DNA of 64,000 bases from Lingula anatina (Eukaryota; Brachiopoda; Lingulata; Lingulida; Lingulidae), in contig NW_019775658.1 of NCBI RefSeq assembly GCF_001039355.2, positions 389,846 to 453,845 on the forward strand. The letters are read 5' to 3'. Position numbers and translations under genes: made by a program. Numbering within the stretch: the first letter of the stretch is position 1; each line of letters begins with the position of its first letter. Shown here piece after piece: positions 1-13,403 of this stretch. The notes below the pieces were generated by a model. It was not told the origin of the DNA and searched no databases. It saw only the letters and a list, made by a program, of their open reading frames with translations.

Positions 1-1530
1 TATTTTGTGGACTGCCATAGATTTATCTTATAGTACAGTAGACTAAATTTCATTAAAAGAATTAAACCCCTGGAAATAATTTGAAACAGAAGACAATATT
101 AGGAGACAACAATATCCACTAACAGATGTGTACCCACTAACTTTTCACCAGCATCAAGTTAACTTATAAATATTTAGGAATTTACTGCACTTCTATCACA
201 TCAAGGGTATATATATTCAAGCACACATTTCAAAGGTTTTGTTAAATATATACAACTCTAACCTCCTTTTCCACTTTAATCATTATTTGATGAAAATTAA
301 GCTAACAATAAACACACATTTCCCCTCTCTGCTGAATATTCTAGTAACCAAAAAGTATTAAAAGCTTTCTTTAAGACACTGACTAACAACAAATCTTATA
401 TATCTACAAAACCTCACCTGTGTATATACAACAGACAGAGCTAGCCCAAATATTGCTGTGACCAAATAAATTCAAAAGTAGTAACCGGCATCAAATTCCT
501 CCCAACTTAAGTGAACCTCAGTAAACATCCCATCCCACTGCAGGACTATCTTATGAATCACGCACTGCAAACTACACACCCATTGGTTAGAATATCAACA
601 GACTTTCAAATATCAGCCAATGATATGAAGGTTTCCTACAGAGCAGGTGATGTAATAGAGCAGCTTGTGCGCCATGCTTGCTTTTACAAATACAAAATTT
701 GGTGGAGAATTCAAATGTGTCTACAAAATACAAGTACAGTCAAATATTTTGCTGGAGACCTGTTTCATCTGCATGAATGCAAAAGTAAGTCCAGACAAAG
801 TGCCAAAAAGAAACAATGAAAATCAGATTCACGATTAAAAAAAAAAAAATTAAAAATCAATCAAAATCAAATATTTCACAAGAAGCAAACCAATCAAAAA
901 TTAATATTTTATCAATATTAGGCAAATGAATGACAGAATTTGATTTGCAATTCATAAGTAAAAACATCCTCATCCACCTCATGTAAAAAAAAAAATACAC
1001 GTGCAGTTCTCCCCCTTTCTCCCCACCCCTCTTTCTGTGACTCATAGAAAAATACGAGAGGCAAATCAGAGATGAGAAAATATCATTAAGTGAACATGTT
1101 CCAAGCCCTGTGTACCTCCCCGTGGCTTCTCTGCAGGTGCTCTCTATTTGAACCCGATGTGTTCCCTGTGTGAACTCTGTAGAAACACATGCAGTAAAAG
1201 GAGAGTGGACAGACCTTCTCTGCCCAACTCCTACATGCAACTACTAAAAACAGAACACATGGGGGTACACTTCTGTATAACATGGTGCAAATTGGAATTC
1301 TATGTCATTTAAACAGACATAATCTTTTATGTTGCATGTTCTGATATGTTTTTTTTTCTTTATAAATCCTTTTGTCTTTTGCATTTTTTAATTCAAACAG
1401 TGTATCAGTAGTTCATCAAGCAAATGATGTCAGAAACAAAATACATTTAAAACTATAAATCTTCAAGAACCAAAATGCAGAAAAAAAGTTCATGTTATGC
1501 ACTGAATCATTCAAACAATATTTTAATTTC

Positions 1531-1533
<3 letters not shown>

Positions 1534-1578
<45 letters not shown>
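1534..1578. repeat. (AG)n microsatellite
   Basis: This is an uninterrupted AG dinucleotide run of about 45 bases. The open frame crossing it, which reads as alternating Arg-Glu, is a by-product of the repeat and not a gene. Confidence 0.97.
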
Positions 1579-1580
<2 letters not shown>

Positions 1581-4500
1581 ATTACTAGACATAAATCAGG
1601 AGGAAGTATTAATGGGTACTTCAACACCCACAGGCATGCATGGTGAACCACAGTCCCACTTACTCTGGACATTTCTCTAACCAAAGTGCTTATATGTTTC
1701 TCTCAGAAACCTTCTCCAATTTGTCCCATTCCATGTCTTAAACTGCACTGGGACCCTTATGATTTCATGCAGCTTTGATTAAAATTGGTTAGATATTCCA
1801 TGATTTTAAATCATTATAGATGTGGTAATTGATAATAAATAAACTAATTAATTAATTAAGTAAATTAAATAAATAAAATAATTAAATAAAATGCAGCTGA
1901 TAGGAAAATTATGCTTTCTGCAAGTGAAAACTTTAGTGATATATTGTCATTTTTTTTTCAAAGGGTGTAACAAGCCATTGGGTTTTAAACAAAGACTTTC
2001 TACATTGAAAAAGGATGATTTAAGGAAAGACAGATTTTGTATACAACCATTTCTTTAAAGTGCAATGCACATATCCCCACAGCATATAGGCCAACTGTTT
2101 CCTCGTCAGGTATCTGCAAAATACCCACACCAGAATGGGTAAAATCAATTTGCTTTTTTGGAAAGAGGAGAGTGAAAGCCACATTTTTTAATCTTCTTAT
2201 GCTAGTAATCCAACCCTGGGCGTATTTGCTTACTAAAGAAAACTGATCAAATATTGAGATTAAATAAAGCGAATAGTCTGGGGAGAAGCAGTTCATTTTA
2301 CCTGAAGACTTCTCGACTTCAGACTGTGCACTTCCCTATGCCAGGCAAGCTGACCTACAAACCCAGACATGTACAGTTATACAACAATTAAATTAACATG
2401 CATTAATCAAACTCTATAGAGCTTATGGCGATGTGTCTGGGGGAATTCCCTGAGCACATGTACAGTCCAATTATACCATTAGTCTTACTGCCTTTTACAA
2501 GGGCGTGGTTCAACAAAACAATAATCAATCTTTCTTCATACTGAAACCACAAGAAAATACAACATACAGTGAGTATTAAAACTGCCAATCCTAGCTTATC
2601 ATTGTGATTTTTAACCCTGCTACATACACATGCCCAGCATTACAGCTACAGAAGTTTATCATCTGCAAATGCTTATTTTTTTTTCAAATTTAATTCCTGT
2701 TTCAGCTACCTTTCTCCTAAAACAGGCCCAAATATTACATTTTCAATTTGAGTAAAATTTCAAAATCAACTAACATAATAAACCGAATATCATTACATAC
2801 CTAGCCTACCACCATCACACGTATGTACTATAAAAAATCTGATCTCTCCCCATACACAGGTAAGGCGGGTGATGCACACAATGGCGGATGGTAAATCCCT
2901 CTGTGAATGTGGTGGCCGCAGACTGACCCTGGTCAATGGCTGCATGGCCAGTGTCTATCCACGTAAACACAATACACGCCACCTTGCCACAATATGTGCT
3001 GGCATCCACAACTCACTCAGGAAAGGGGAACCTAGGTTCACACAGGGCAGGGTTAAAATGTATATCATTCTTTGAAAGTCTCAAAAAGATGTTGGTTTTA
3101 ATGATAAGGATTAAAAGGGGAAAAGAAACTCTTTGACAATACTTCAATAAGTGCTTGCATCCACAATTTAGTAGGGAATTAACACCCTGAATTTATATTT
3201 GGCAAGATGGAAAAAATGATAGTAAATAATAAAAAGGCATTTAATATTAAAAAAAAAGGCAAAAACACTTATTACACTTTGTTATGTTTGTTGTTTGTGC
3301 TGGGATTTATGATTTATTGCGAAATAAAGCACACTGGGTTTACACATGTCCATGATAAAAGCATACTTTTTCATGGTTGAAACAAGAAGTACATATATTG
3401 GGGGGGGGGGGGATAATACTTTTCTGTATATCATCATTCATGTATGTAAAAATACAAAACTGAGTAATTTGTTCCATTGGGTGCTTGTATGAGTAACAGA
3501 AATAAGCCAGTGAAGGGCTACCCATAATGACAGAACTAGGGAGCTGAATTTTAATTATTAATGTAGTTAATTTACATGGGTGAATGTTGTACAAACTGAA
3601 AATCCTGAAACATTGCTTGCAATTTCTCATCTCCATAGTGAAAAGAAAAAAAAAACTCAAAATGAAGACTGAAAATCCTGAAATCAGTACTAATCCTGAA
3701 AACTTTCACCCACAAATTGATCATGTATTTTCCAGTTCAGAAAGCATGAAAACATCTAACAATAAAAAATATGAAGAAAATATTTAAACCATTTGACAAA
3801 ATATGTGAAGCAAAAAAATTTAACCTTATAATAAATGGAAATATATAGTTAGTAAGAAGATCAATTAAAATAATGAAAGGGATATTTTTCGAATTTTGGA
3901 GTGAGTTTTCTATTTTATTCCTAATTAGCAACAACACAGTTGACAATGCTTTCAGAGGTAGGCTATGAACACTGCCCACCCCCTACTCTTTCTATTCTAT
4001 CTGAGGCTGGTTTTACTAAATAACTACAGGCCTTAAGCTCCTAGATTCTGTAAAAAAACAAGTCTCATTTTAATCATCTTTCTTCTTTTTGCTTGGGAAC
4101 CACACTTCATAGCATGTTCAGCTTAACATCAGAAATGAAATTAAAAATCAAAGAAACTGTCCAGCTAGCTGAAAGCATGTTCTAAATTTTTTTTAATGCA
4201 ACTTTTTTTTTCTTCAAATTACAACTTTTAATCATGAGAACATACCTTTTCTCTAAAATTACACTTTTTTTGAGTAATTGTAACCATTGCTTAAAATTTC
4301 AAAACAATGCACTGTCTATTACTGCCATTGCAAACCAGACACTAGCAAACAAGGTGGCTTAAAGAGCTTTTTTTTTTCATTTTTCACATGACTGATACAG
4401 AAAGATTATGAGGTTGGAAATTTTACAAAGTAGAAAAATAAAATGCAGAAATGTGATGCATAAACCATACTTTTTACTGACTTGTCAGAATACTGATCAG

Positions 4501-4820
4501 ATTAATTTTTCACCTTATGAACAATTAGAAAATATTACAAAAGTACATTTTTTATCGTGTTCTGACTGTATTCATTAATGTTGTCATATTTATATTCTAT
4601 TAGTCTTTATACAGAAAGTTTACTATCATTTTATCCAGAGATATTTTCTGATAGTCTTTCAAATTATCTTTGTTAATCCATCTGACCTTTTTGACTGTCT
4701 TCTGACAGAAAAAAAGTATATACCAGTCAGTGTAAACTTGAAAATCTGATTGTCTTTCGACAGACCAAGAAGACGGCCTCAATCCACCCCTGTTATCATC
4801 TATGTGGAATTAAACATTTC

Positions 4821-4876
4821 ACCTTTATTGACTAACTTATTAAGTTTAATTCCACCTTTATTGACTAACTTATTAT
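4821..4876. repeat. 33-bp tandem repeat, two copies
   Basis: The words ACCTTTATTGACTAACTTAT at 4821 and again at 4854 are identical, giving a 33-bp period. A 25-base A run follows at 4887-4911. This is a simple local duplication with no evident function. Confidence 0.9.
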
Positions 4877-5603
4877 AAGTCTTTCCAAAAAAAAAAAAAA
4901 AAAAAAAAAAATACTGGCAGACAAAATGTCCTGAAAATACAGCTGTCCTCACGCAAGCTATGCGTGGGAAGCTTGGCATACATCAACTTCTTGGAAATCA
5001 TAAATATCAAAACTCATAATTAATTAACTAGATATGCCTGTTTTTTATGAATAATTTCTAAAAGCATATATCACCAGCATAAACTTCTTCTTATGTCTCG
5101 TCAATGACCTTCATTGAAATGCTCTTCCACAAAAAATTTAAGTTAACCAATTTAAGGAAGAAGAAAATATCTTCATTAACCATCTTCCCTCAAACCAGCC
5201 TTTTATTTATTTATTTTTTTTCATTATTTTTTTTAGGGGAGGGGGACATTTGTGCAAATTTTTTAACACATGACATAACTTTAACTGCGTCAACTCAATA
5301 CCTTACTACATATATTCCAAAAAGAACATTTAATGCTTAAGATTATGAAGGGCGCAAGAAAGCAACGAAGAAAGACAATGGGGAAACATTAGAAAGTGGA
5401 TAAGCTGTTGTTTCATCAGTGTTTAAAATCCCAGCTTTCACCACATACAACACTTCTAAAAGTCCTTGAGATAAAAAGGGAGTTTGAAATATTGCTAAGA
5501 GTCTAGATTTCTCCCCCTCCCCCTCCAATTTTTTACTCATCATCTCTTTCATTAAGTCTCCTATCATGATATTTCATATCACTAGGAAATGGTTGAACTC
5601 CCA

Positions 5604-5605
<2 letters not shown>

Positions 5606-5677
<72 letters not shown>
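5606..5677. repeat. (AT)n microsatellite
   Basis: An uninterrupted AT run of about 72 bases. It is self-complementary and can extrude a hairpin, so its length here may not be exact. The apparent Tyr-Ile reading frame across it is spurious. Confidence 0.97.
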
Positions 5678-5680
<3 letters not shown>

Positions 5681-6521
5681 AAGTATCTTGTCAGTCTTAA
5701 ATCTGGGTTATCTTTACATCTATAAATAACCTGCTCCAACATGATGCAGCATCCATTTCATTTTCCACCTTATATCACACTGCAATGGTAAGAACATTTT
5801 TATCATTTAAGCATGGACAAAGTTCAGGATATGTATCTTCCTGCCTTGTTTTATTATTAAATTATTTCTCTAGAGATGCAGATTAATAATCTCTAACCAC
5901 CAGTTTGATGCCTTGCCTACACCAGTCTGTCTAATCTGCTAGCTCGAATCTCCCCCAATGCTAATCTTAGCTGTGACCTAAATCAATAATGACGAACTTG
6001 TCTCGCCTAGTGCAGGTAACATTATTAGAACAGATTCATAATTCAACCATCATTACAAGTTCAAGCCTCCAACTTCAGTCCACTTTTCCTCTAACTTATC
6101 ATTTCAATATTAAGATTCGTCTGCAACAGATTGCAATAATTTGGCAAGCTATGAAGGCCTTGTTTAACTACTACTAAACAAAGTATAATTTTAATCATCC
6201 ACAAAGTTTGTTTTATGTTTACAGGGTTGGAAATATAAATCAGTATTCTTCATGTGGTGTTTTCCTATATAAATCTATATCTTCACAGACTTAATCATGC
6301 TTTAAATTTATCAAGACAACTCTCTGTGAAAATTAAACAAATTCAATTTATGAATAGGAATTAATAACTGAAAATGCACTTGTCTAGAGGCTTCTGTGCT
6401 CTTTTCAGTAATGAAATATCTTTTCAAAATATCTATCACAAACCATGCAATGTCTGATCATGATGGGAAGATGGTTATCTTCAAATCTTTTTTTCTGGTT
6501 CAGCTCAGAGACTGAAAGAAT

Positions 6522-6522
<1 letters not shown>

Positions 6523-6565
<43 letters not shown>
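6523..6565. repeat. (TG)n microsatellite
   Basis: A run of about 21 TG units, followed by a degenerate TG-rich tail that contains one GCGCATGCG palindrome near 6579. Confidence 0.96.
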
Positions 6566-6566
<1 letters not shown>

Positions 6567-6857
6567 CGTGTATATGAGCGCATGCGTGTTTAGGTGAACA
6601 TTTTAAATACAAATGATACAACTGATCAAATTATGTCATTTCTACCTCCTTATCACTGTACACCTATGATTTGTTCCATATAACTATGACAGCCAGCAAT
6701 TAATGCTTGGTCACCCAGGGCACACTAATAATCTAGTAAGACTCACCAAGAAATAACAGTCAATACCGTCAAAGACAATAGGTGTCTTTTTCACAACAAA
6801 TTTTAAATAAGCCTTACAGAAACAAGCCTAGGTAACATGTTGTTTGAACACACGTTC

Positions 6858-6860
<3 letters not shown>

Positions 6861-6894
<34 letters not shown>
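6861..6894. repeat. (AG)n microsatellite
   Basis: An AG dinucleotide run of about 34 bases with a slightly degenerate purine tail to about 6906. Confidence 0.95.
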
Positions 6895-6898
<4 letters not shown>

Positions 6899-8376
6899 GA
6901 GAGGCAGGCTAAGACTGAATAACTTCTACAAATCAAATATACAGCCCTAACTAAATGACCATCAACCAATGCAAATACACCTTGTGTCCTCTGCGTGCCA
7001 GCCTTCTAATTAACCACTGCATCAGTTGACGTTTATAGCAAGATGTGTCAAAACCCAACATAATTGACAGTGAGAAAAGACTCATGTCTTGTCATGTGCA
7101 GCAGTCACTGGTTACTACTTAGCTCAGGGTTTCAGATGATGAACTGGCAGAGGGGAAAGTTCTACATCTCCGCTTTGTAGATGCTTATGATTAACCCTGC
7201 TTTTGTTTCTCAGAATAAAACTTCTTAAATATGAAAGTGAAAGGAAGAAAAAAAAAGGGAGGGATCATTGTATATATGTATTGTATGTTTTTATGTGTTC
7301 TCTCATAAATATGACTCCAATCTGACCACCTAGTGTTTTGCATCAACAGGTGAAAATAAAGGTTCCCTCAACATAAAATACAACAACTGACAAATTGTAA
7401 GCTATCTTTATAATCAACTCGCATGAAGATCCGACATATGTCTACCCAAGAATCTAAATTATGATGGCAGATAACTGCAGACAAATCTTAATTCTGGTCT
7501 GTCCTTTTAAAGCCAACATTGCAATTTGGACATTGCTTATGGGCTTGCATTTTGAATGCATATATATAATATCCACATCTAATAATGCATGTATATGAGT
7601 GTATATGTGCGTCTGGCAGAATTTTCCAGTTGTCATACTGAACTATGTTTGGCCTAGCTATCAAATTATCATGCCCAGTGCCCTTGTTGCACATGTTTTC
7701 CACAACCCAAATTAAATCTTCCCTTTTCCTATCAAATCACTATGTCTAGACAGCAATTCTGTACTCTTCTAAAACTATACTCATTGAATAACTAACCAAC
7801 TCGGGAGCAGAAATAAGGAAATTAAAAACAAGTCTCATCCAACATTCACAAAATTACATTTGGAAAAGCTTGATTGTTTTAATCTGATATTTTCTGGTTG
7901 AATAATTATTGCTTATAGGTAAAACAAATGTGTGCTCTTGAAGGTCTACACAGAGCCTAAATGAGATCTGTACTCTGCCACTGGCCTAGAATGTCATACA
8001 AATCTACACAACGTCAGAACAGACAGCCCTTCATGCCCATGGGGGGAAGTTAGCTCTAACAAATCCATGTTCAACACAAGTGAACCTTGTGTCACAACAT
8101 CAACATAGACCATTAACACACTGCAAGATAAACTCTGCTCATGCTTTCAGACTTGAAAGAAGAAGAAAAAAAAAATCAATGTTTGTGGAGGTTAAGACAG
8201 GGCCTGAAGTCAGTCAAACATAACCCAGACAGTATATTAGACGAACCACAGATTGAAAAAAAAACTTTACAAAGTTCTAATTTCAGCTGTATTCTATACA
8301 GTCAGAGCCTTTGTTAGAGATTTATACCCTTCCTACCTGTGAATGGTTCAAATATTCCTAATCCTATATAGTGGAC

Positions 8377-8490
8377 ATGTCCGACCTCCTGCGCGCGGCG
8401 TGGCCATCGTTCACGGTCGGCGTGTACAGCTATTTGTCCATGTATTTCCATTTCAAGACCAGCGTGCTATGTGGATCATGTGACCCATAG
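8377..8490 (+). CDS. Possible small exon or short ORF in a GC-rich patch
   Basis: A complete 37-codon ATG-to-TAG frame lies in a patch far richer in G and C than its surroundings. It starts MSDLLRAAWPSFTVGVYS and runs on as a moderately hydrophobic segment. Sixteen of the first 17 codons after the ATG end in G or C. A TATA-like word lies just before the ATG, too close to act as its own core promoter. The opposite strand is equally G/C-ending over 8441-8366. There it can be read as a terminal exon after a CAAATAG acceptor, ending ...RRRSDMSTI-stop. At most one reading is real. I recognise no family in either direction, and a CpG-rich promoter patch is the third possibility. Confidence 0.25.
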   Translation: MSDLLRAAWPSFTVGVYSYLSMYFHFKTSVLCGSCDP

Positions 8491-10149
8491 ATTCCCGGCA
8501 TATGGAAATGAAGTACGTACAACTGCAAAAGTTCAGGATCTTCTTTTACTTTTAACTACCTTTCATCTTTAACCAACACAAATATCCACATCTCTGCATG
8601 GCAGGCTTTCCTTTTTATGGATCACGTTTTCTTTTTTTATGTGTGTCTCAGTCTGGTAAGCTACAACCGACCTTTCTCGTCTTTACAATCCAGACATGTT
8701 CTTACAATACCACCAATATAAAGACCCAGGCCTAGAGGTCAGTGAACAAATACACTACCTCTTCGCAGCAAAATCCCTAAAAGAAAAGGCCCTGACATGT
8801 TCCCTGACGCTAAAGTGACGATAAAAACAGGTCCACTTAAATCCTCAGATGCAGGCTACGATGTGACGAGCCACAGTGACTATTTGAGGCACTGCTAACT
8901 CCATCTACCTGGCATGATAAAGCCTACTGCTAAATTAAAGCTCTCAAAAAGTACCATATCTTTGACCCAGACACTGTGAGCTATGCAAGTTACCAGACAG
9001 ATAGGGGCTAGTGCATGTGCCAGGCAATAAGGATATGCTGGGCCATCAAGGCCATTGTATGCCTATGGACTAGACACAGTGGGGCACAATCACATCCCAA
9101 CTTTTTTTTTCTTTTTGGCAGAACAAGAAAATCCATCTCTTGTTGTAGAATCCTATGTTAGATATCCATACCTTTTAAGCCATTTAGTCTGGTCTAGGCC
9201 CTGACCATGTATAGGTAAGCAGTGCCACCAGACTACTTAACATCTATCCAGACAGTTGGTCAATACCATGGATGTGATCCAAGCTTGTCCTCTGGGGAGA
9301 AACAGGGGGGAAAGTCTGAAGGACATTAACTGACCACATCTGGCTGTCACAAGGTCAATAATGAAAGCAGTGAGCGGAAATTTCACCCTACCAACTGTAC
9401 ACAATACTTTCAATATGCCGAAACTGGTCCATGTTTCTGACTTAAATTTTCTCATCTGTCCTTCCACAAAATAACCTGAAGCTTGTACCATAAATATTGA
9501 ATATGGTAGGAGGTGATAGTCACATGTGAACAGTTCTGTATTTTAAAAGCACATAGGCACTATACAGTTCCAAGGCTTTTATATGTAGAACAATATTGAT
9601 TATGTCCAATATAAACTGGGCATGTAAATAATGAAGAATGTTGGGTTTTTCATTCAGGGGCTCTTTTTTTCTCCTACCAGTATTCATAGTGAGAACAGCA
9701 ATGAAACAGAATCATTGTACCTTTACATCAACACTGCTAAACTGATTGATGTAAAAATAACATTTAGACTGTCTTAACAAATGTGTTGTTTTCACAAAGC
9801 AAGGCTATTCATCGAGTTTCTTTCTGTCTTCAATATTCACAGATATATAAATTTTCTACAGCACCAGCAAATCGATTCTGCATTCGAATGCATTTAAAAG
9901 TGACAAAGACTCATGGAATCTTCTCAAGACAGCAATTTGTAATCATTCACAAAATTGGGAAAATTAGCACCACAGACTAACCATGGGAAGCAAAAACAGG
10001 TGTGTCAATATGATGCTGAAGTATACCAGTCATTTTACACAGGAAACCTGCCTTGATGGAGTGGTTTCTCTCACAGGTGTGTCGTTGTCTATGTACATGT
10101 ATGCCAACAGCCAGTGTAGTCAAACACCTCACCACTAGGGTGGACACAC
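8491..10149. other. Non-coding stretch
   Basis: No supported gene or repeat was seen. An 84-codon minus frame at 9237-9491 shows no recognisable domain and its codon use matches the AT-rich background. Confidence 0.5.
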
Positions 10150-10152
10150 TAA

Positions 10153-10367
10153 GACCCCATTCCCAGAGATTAGATCTATCTACTTTAGATCGACCTAACT
10201 CCCTGAGGGTTCACGCTAAATAGCTGTCAGCCGAGCGGGCACGAAAGTTAATTACCCCCTTACAGCTTGTAGTAGGCTGGATGGACATTTAAGCCGGATT
10301 ATCTGTCAGTAATCTAGTGAGACTCCTCGCAGGGATAGATCGATCTAAAAGCTCTGGGAATACGCCC
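10153..10367. mobile_element. Harbinger-like MITE with TAA target-site duplication
   Basis: A 215-bp non-coding element with imperfect terminal inverted repeats. The left end reads GACCCCATTCCCAGAG. The right end, reverse-complemented, reads GGGCGTATTCCCAGAG. Similarity continues inward through TTTAGATCGA and further, to about 70 bp. TAA stands on both sides (10150-10152 and 10368-10370), which fits the 3-bp TWA target duplication of the PIF/Harbinger group. There is no coding capacity, so it would have been moved by a transposase supplied in trans. Internal words resemble the element at 55.6 kb. The family is inferred from ends and target site only. Confidence 0.75.
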
Positions 10368-12865
10368 TAATAAGTGGGACTACAGCTTATTTCAAAATGA
10401 AAGCTGGATGTGTACCTATTATGATTCTGCATTGATTACTTGACTTTAATGTGTGTGTGTGTGTGTGTGCGCGCGCACGCATGTACATCTGCTCATGCTT
10501 TCGTTTTTTTTCCCTTTTTGTCAAATTCATCCATCCTTAATTGAATAAAAGTACAATCAACTTATTGCCCTGTTTGTCTAGTCCAAAAATGGTAATTGGT
10601 TATTATGAAAAGGAAACAACCTTTGGAATCTACTTTAGTCATTTCCTGCTTCTGTGGTATGTGCTCATACAAAATGCTTGTTTTAGTACTGGAGGTTAGT
10701 TATTTCCTGATTCTTTTATTTTATTCTTTTGCATTTTTTTATTTCTTTGTTCTTTGGTACTTGCAAATTCAAATGCACCACAGCACTTGAAGCATTATCA
10801 ATATGGTACAGAAATACCCATCATTCAAGTTGAGGCCCAACATATTGCAGTTAGTCTGTTACATCATTGTATTACGAAAAGAGACCCAGCGCACACAAAT
10901 GCCCTGGCATGTGTATAGCAAGTACCTGCATATGCACATGGCAAACATATAGACAGTGTACAGTAAAAGGCATTTGGCCAGTCTGTTACAGATTTTATAC
11001 TGTGTATAAAGTATGGCCCAGTCCAGTCAACTCAGACGGAATCCTCTAAAGGCAGTCCTATTCTGCTTGTTAGAGCTGTCTGCAAATCCATGTTATCATC
11101 AGCCAGAGCCCATAGTTTAGACTACCTTTCCTCTTCCTAACAGCCAGCTTTAGCTGCAGTGACCCAGACTTGCCCCCTTTCAAGATCAAACAGATAACAG
11201 GCAGCCAGTTGGTGTACAGGGCTCCCCATTACCTCTCTATACACAGCCTGGCTAAATATTCAATTATGCCAGCCCAAACAGACTGGTCAGCCCCCACACA
11301 ATCCCAGCATTCACAATCCCAATGGTATGCCCCTCATTCTCCTCCCCATACATCTGCACTGCATGGAACCAGTGCATGTTATATAACTGCCCCGCCTTTT
11401 CATGTCTGGCTGTGCACACTGGCTGTGAGGAAAGGAACTGCATTAAGCCAGTCTGACCTCCTAACCCAGACAATTGAATAGTTGAGAGGTCAGAGGTCAC
11501 TCTGATGACCCCAGCTGACCTACTGGTGCTTTGACCCTTGGGATAGCATTACAGGGAGGCAGTGGAAAGGGGGCACACTATGATCCGAGGGAGAGGGAGA
11601 AGGAATTTCTGAGGATTGCTGTTCTTGTATTCCTGGCCTACACATTGTTACTAAACATATCTTTTCAAAAGATAGAGGAAGGTAGAGATAGAATATCCTG
11701 TATAATGGTTAAGATATGAGTCACTACAGAATTACAGATAGTCAGTAGAAATTAGTTAAGAGAGGAAATGACAACTATAAGAAAATAAGAAAACCTGGGA
11801 CTTTTTGGCAGGCATAATATGTTGTATGGAATGTAAAACATTTATGAAAAAAAAGGGGGGGGGTGCATCTACAGTAGTGTGCAAATATAATCCAAGCCAC
11901 CACAGGGAGGGAGAATTCTGTGAACTTGTGTCAAGGAAAAAGTAGAGGGTTTTTAGAACATTTAATTTCTCAAAGAAAGGTTTGATAAAATGTAATGAAA
12001 AAGCATTATAATTAATACCCAAGGCTGCTAAAGAGAGGGGATTCAGGGAGAGGGGAGGGAGGGGGGGCAATGGACTATTCAGAATCTTGACTTGTTAAGA
12101 CTGAAAACAGCTTTACTTATTTTACCTGCTTAACAGATTGACCAACATGGGATTAAAGTTCACAAGTGCAGTAGGTTCCTCATGGGAGGTTTCATTTAAT
12201 CGGGCTAAACCATATCTAGGCTGAATATTGATTTATATATGCATATAAAGAATTAAAAGTCTACACTTGATCACTAGTATCTATGCTACCTGGTGTAAGT
12301 ATCAGTGAAGATACAAACACCAGTCAAGGACTGACAGAAATATTTAGCCAAACTCTCCTAACTGGGTATCTGACAGCATTTGAAAATCGAGACAAATCTT
12401 AGACAGAGAGCCCAACAAGGCTGCTAATAATCCCTGACAAACATTTCACAGACATTCAATGCAGTAATGAATATTCAGGAATTGCAGCAATAAATCACTC
12501 TGTACTGTAATGAGAAGACAGTGCCAACCCTAAGTGAACTTTGTGGACCAGAGGAAAACTGCTGTGAAATATGGTCAGTGCAGCCAGTCTAGACTAGGCT
12601 AAGGGTGATTTATCACCTGCCTGCATTAATGTTTGGTGATGAGAAAATGGCGAGGGAGAGAGAACTGTAATTGGGAATGGTAGCAAATGAAGGAGAAGGG
12701 GGGGGGGACTGACTTTACCAACAAATCATCAAATACTAAGTCAATAACAACAAACAAAACTCACAGCTGGTTTTCCCATTACATTAAACAGACCTGACCA
12801 GAAGCATGTAAAACTGGTGAAATATCTCATCTCTACTTCTCCCAATAACCTTTGAAGTGAAGCTG
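10368..12865. other. Non-coding stretch with poly-purine tracts
   Basis: No supported gene. It contains a short (GT)n tract at 10451-10470 and several G-rich runs, the clearest at 12036-12068, which has five G tracts of three or more and could form a G-quadruplex. Open frames at 11170-11481 (plus) and 11264-11500 (minus) overlap on opposite strands and have no recognisable domain. Confidence 0.5.
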
Positions 12866-13205
12866 GCAAAACTACTATCGTTACTTTAGCCAGTCCCAGC
12901 CAGAACTTACTGTAATGAAGTCAAAGATTTTGCCAAACCACAGTATTCAGATGCTCCACAAGTCTGATTTCTGATTCAGTTAAGTCAGTTCGTTGTCATC
13001 TGCTGCATTGCAGACTGCCTCTGGACATCTATGTAAAAATATTCCAGTAAACTGCTACCATTACTCAAGCCAGTAACAGACATCAAGCCAGCATCAGACA
13101 GTACACACTGTAATAAACTCAAGGTTTTTCATCAAACCTTGGTACCCATATACTCCAGTCTGATCTGAGTCAGTTCAAGTCAGGTCGTTGTCCATCTGCA
13201 GCACA
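12866..13205. repeat. Diverged tandem duplication, period about 190 bp
   Basis: Two neighbouring segments share an ordered series of words: a CTACYRTTACT start, then AGCCAG, then CTGTAATRAA, then a CAGTTAAGTCAGTTCGTTGTC-like block (CAGTTCAAGTCAGGTCGTTGTC in the second copy), then CATCTGC. The first copy spans about 12866-13020 and the second about 13050-13205. They are too diverged to be an assembly artefact, so this is an old local duplication of non-coding DNA. Confidence 0.7.
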
Positions 13206-13331
13206 AGTTAGAGTACTAGTACACTGAGGCAATTACTCATTACTCTCTACCATACAGGAATGGGGAGATAAAGTAAAAATCAATTTCATAGTCATTATTA
13301 TTATCATTGTGTGCAAAATAGTAGCGAGGAT

Positions 13332-13332
<1 letters not shown>

Positions 13333-13376
<44 letters not shown>

Positions 13377-13403
13377 AAATGATTTATTATTATTATTATT
13401 ATT
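13333..13403. repeat. (AAT)n followed by (ATT)n, hairpin-forming microsatellite
   Basis: About 13 AAT units (13333-13373) are followed after a short spacer by about six ATT units (13384-13403). The two halves are reverse complements, so the tract can fold into a long stem. Confidence 0.93.

Larger units (their letters stand above)
1..8376. other. AT-rich non-coding stretch
   Basis: I see no gene in this stretch. The open frames are short, have no recognisable domain, show no consistent coding bias, and several start at non-ATG codons. It holds several microsatellites, listed separately, AAAT-rich low-complexity sequence near 1835-1890, a 13-base G run near 3401, and many short A/T homopolymers. 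It could be intron or intergenic DNA; the sequence does not decide which. Confidence 0.6.

Noticed and set aside
8340-8360. GGTTCAAAT word resembling a tRNA or SINE B box
   Set aside because: No A box at a suitable distance and no cloverleaf could be drawn.
11170-11500. Overlapping 103-codon plus and 78-codon minus frames
   Set aside because: Stop-free on both strands because of local base composition; no domain or conserved motif.
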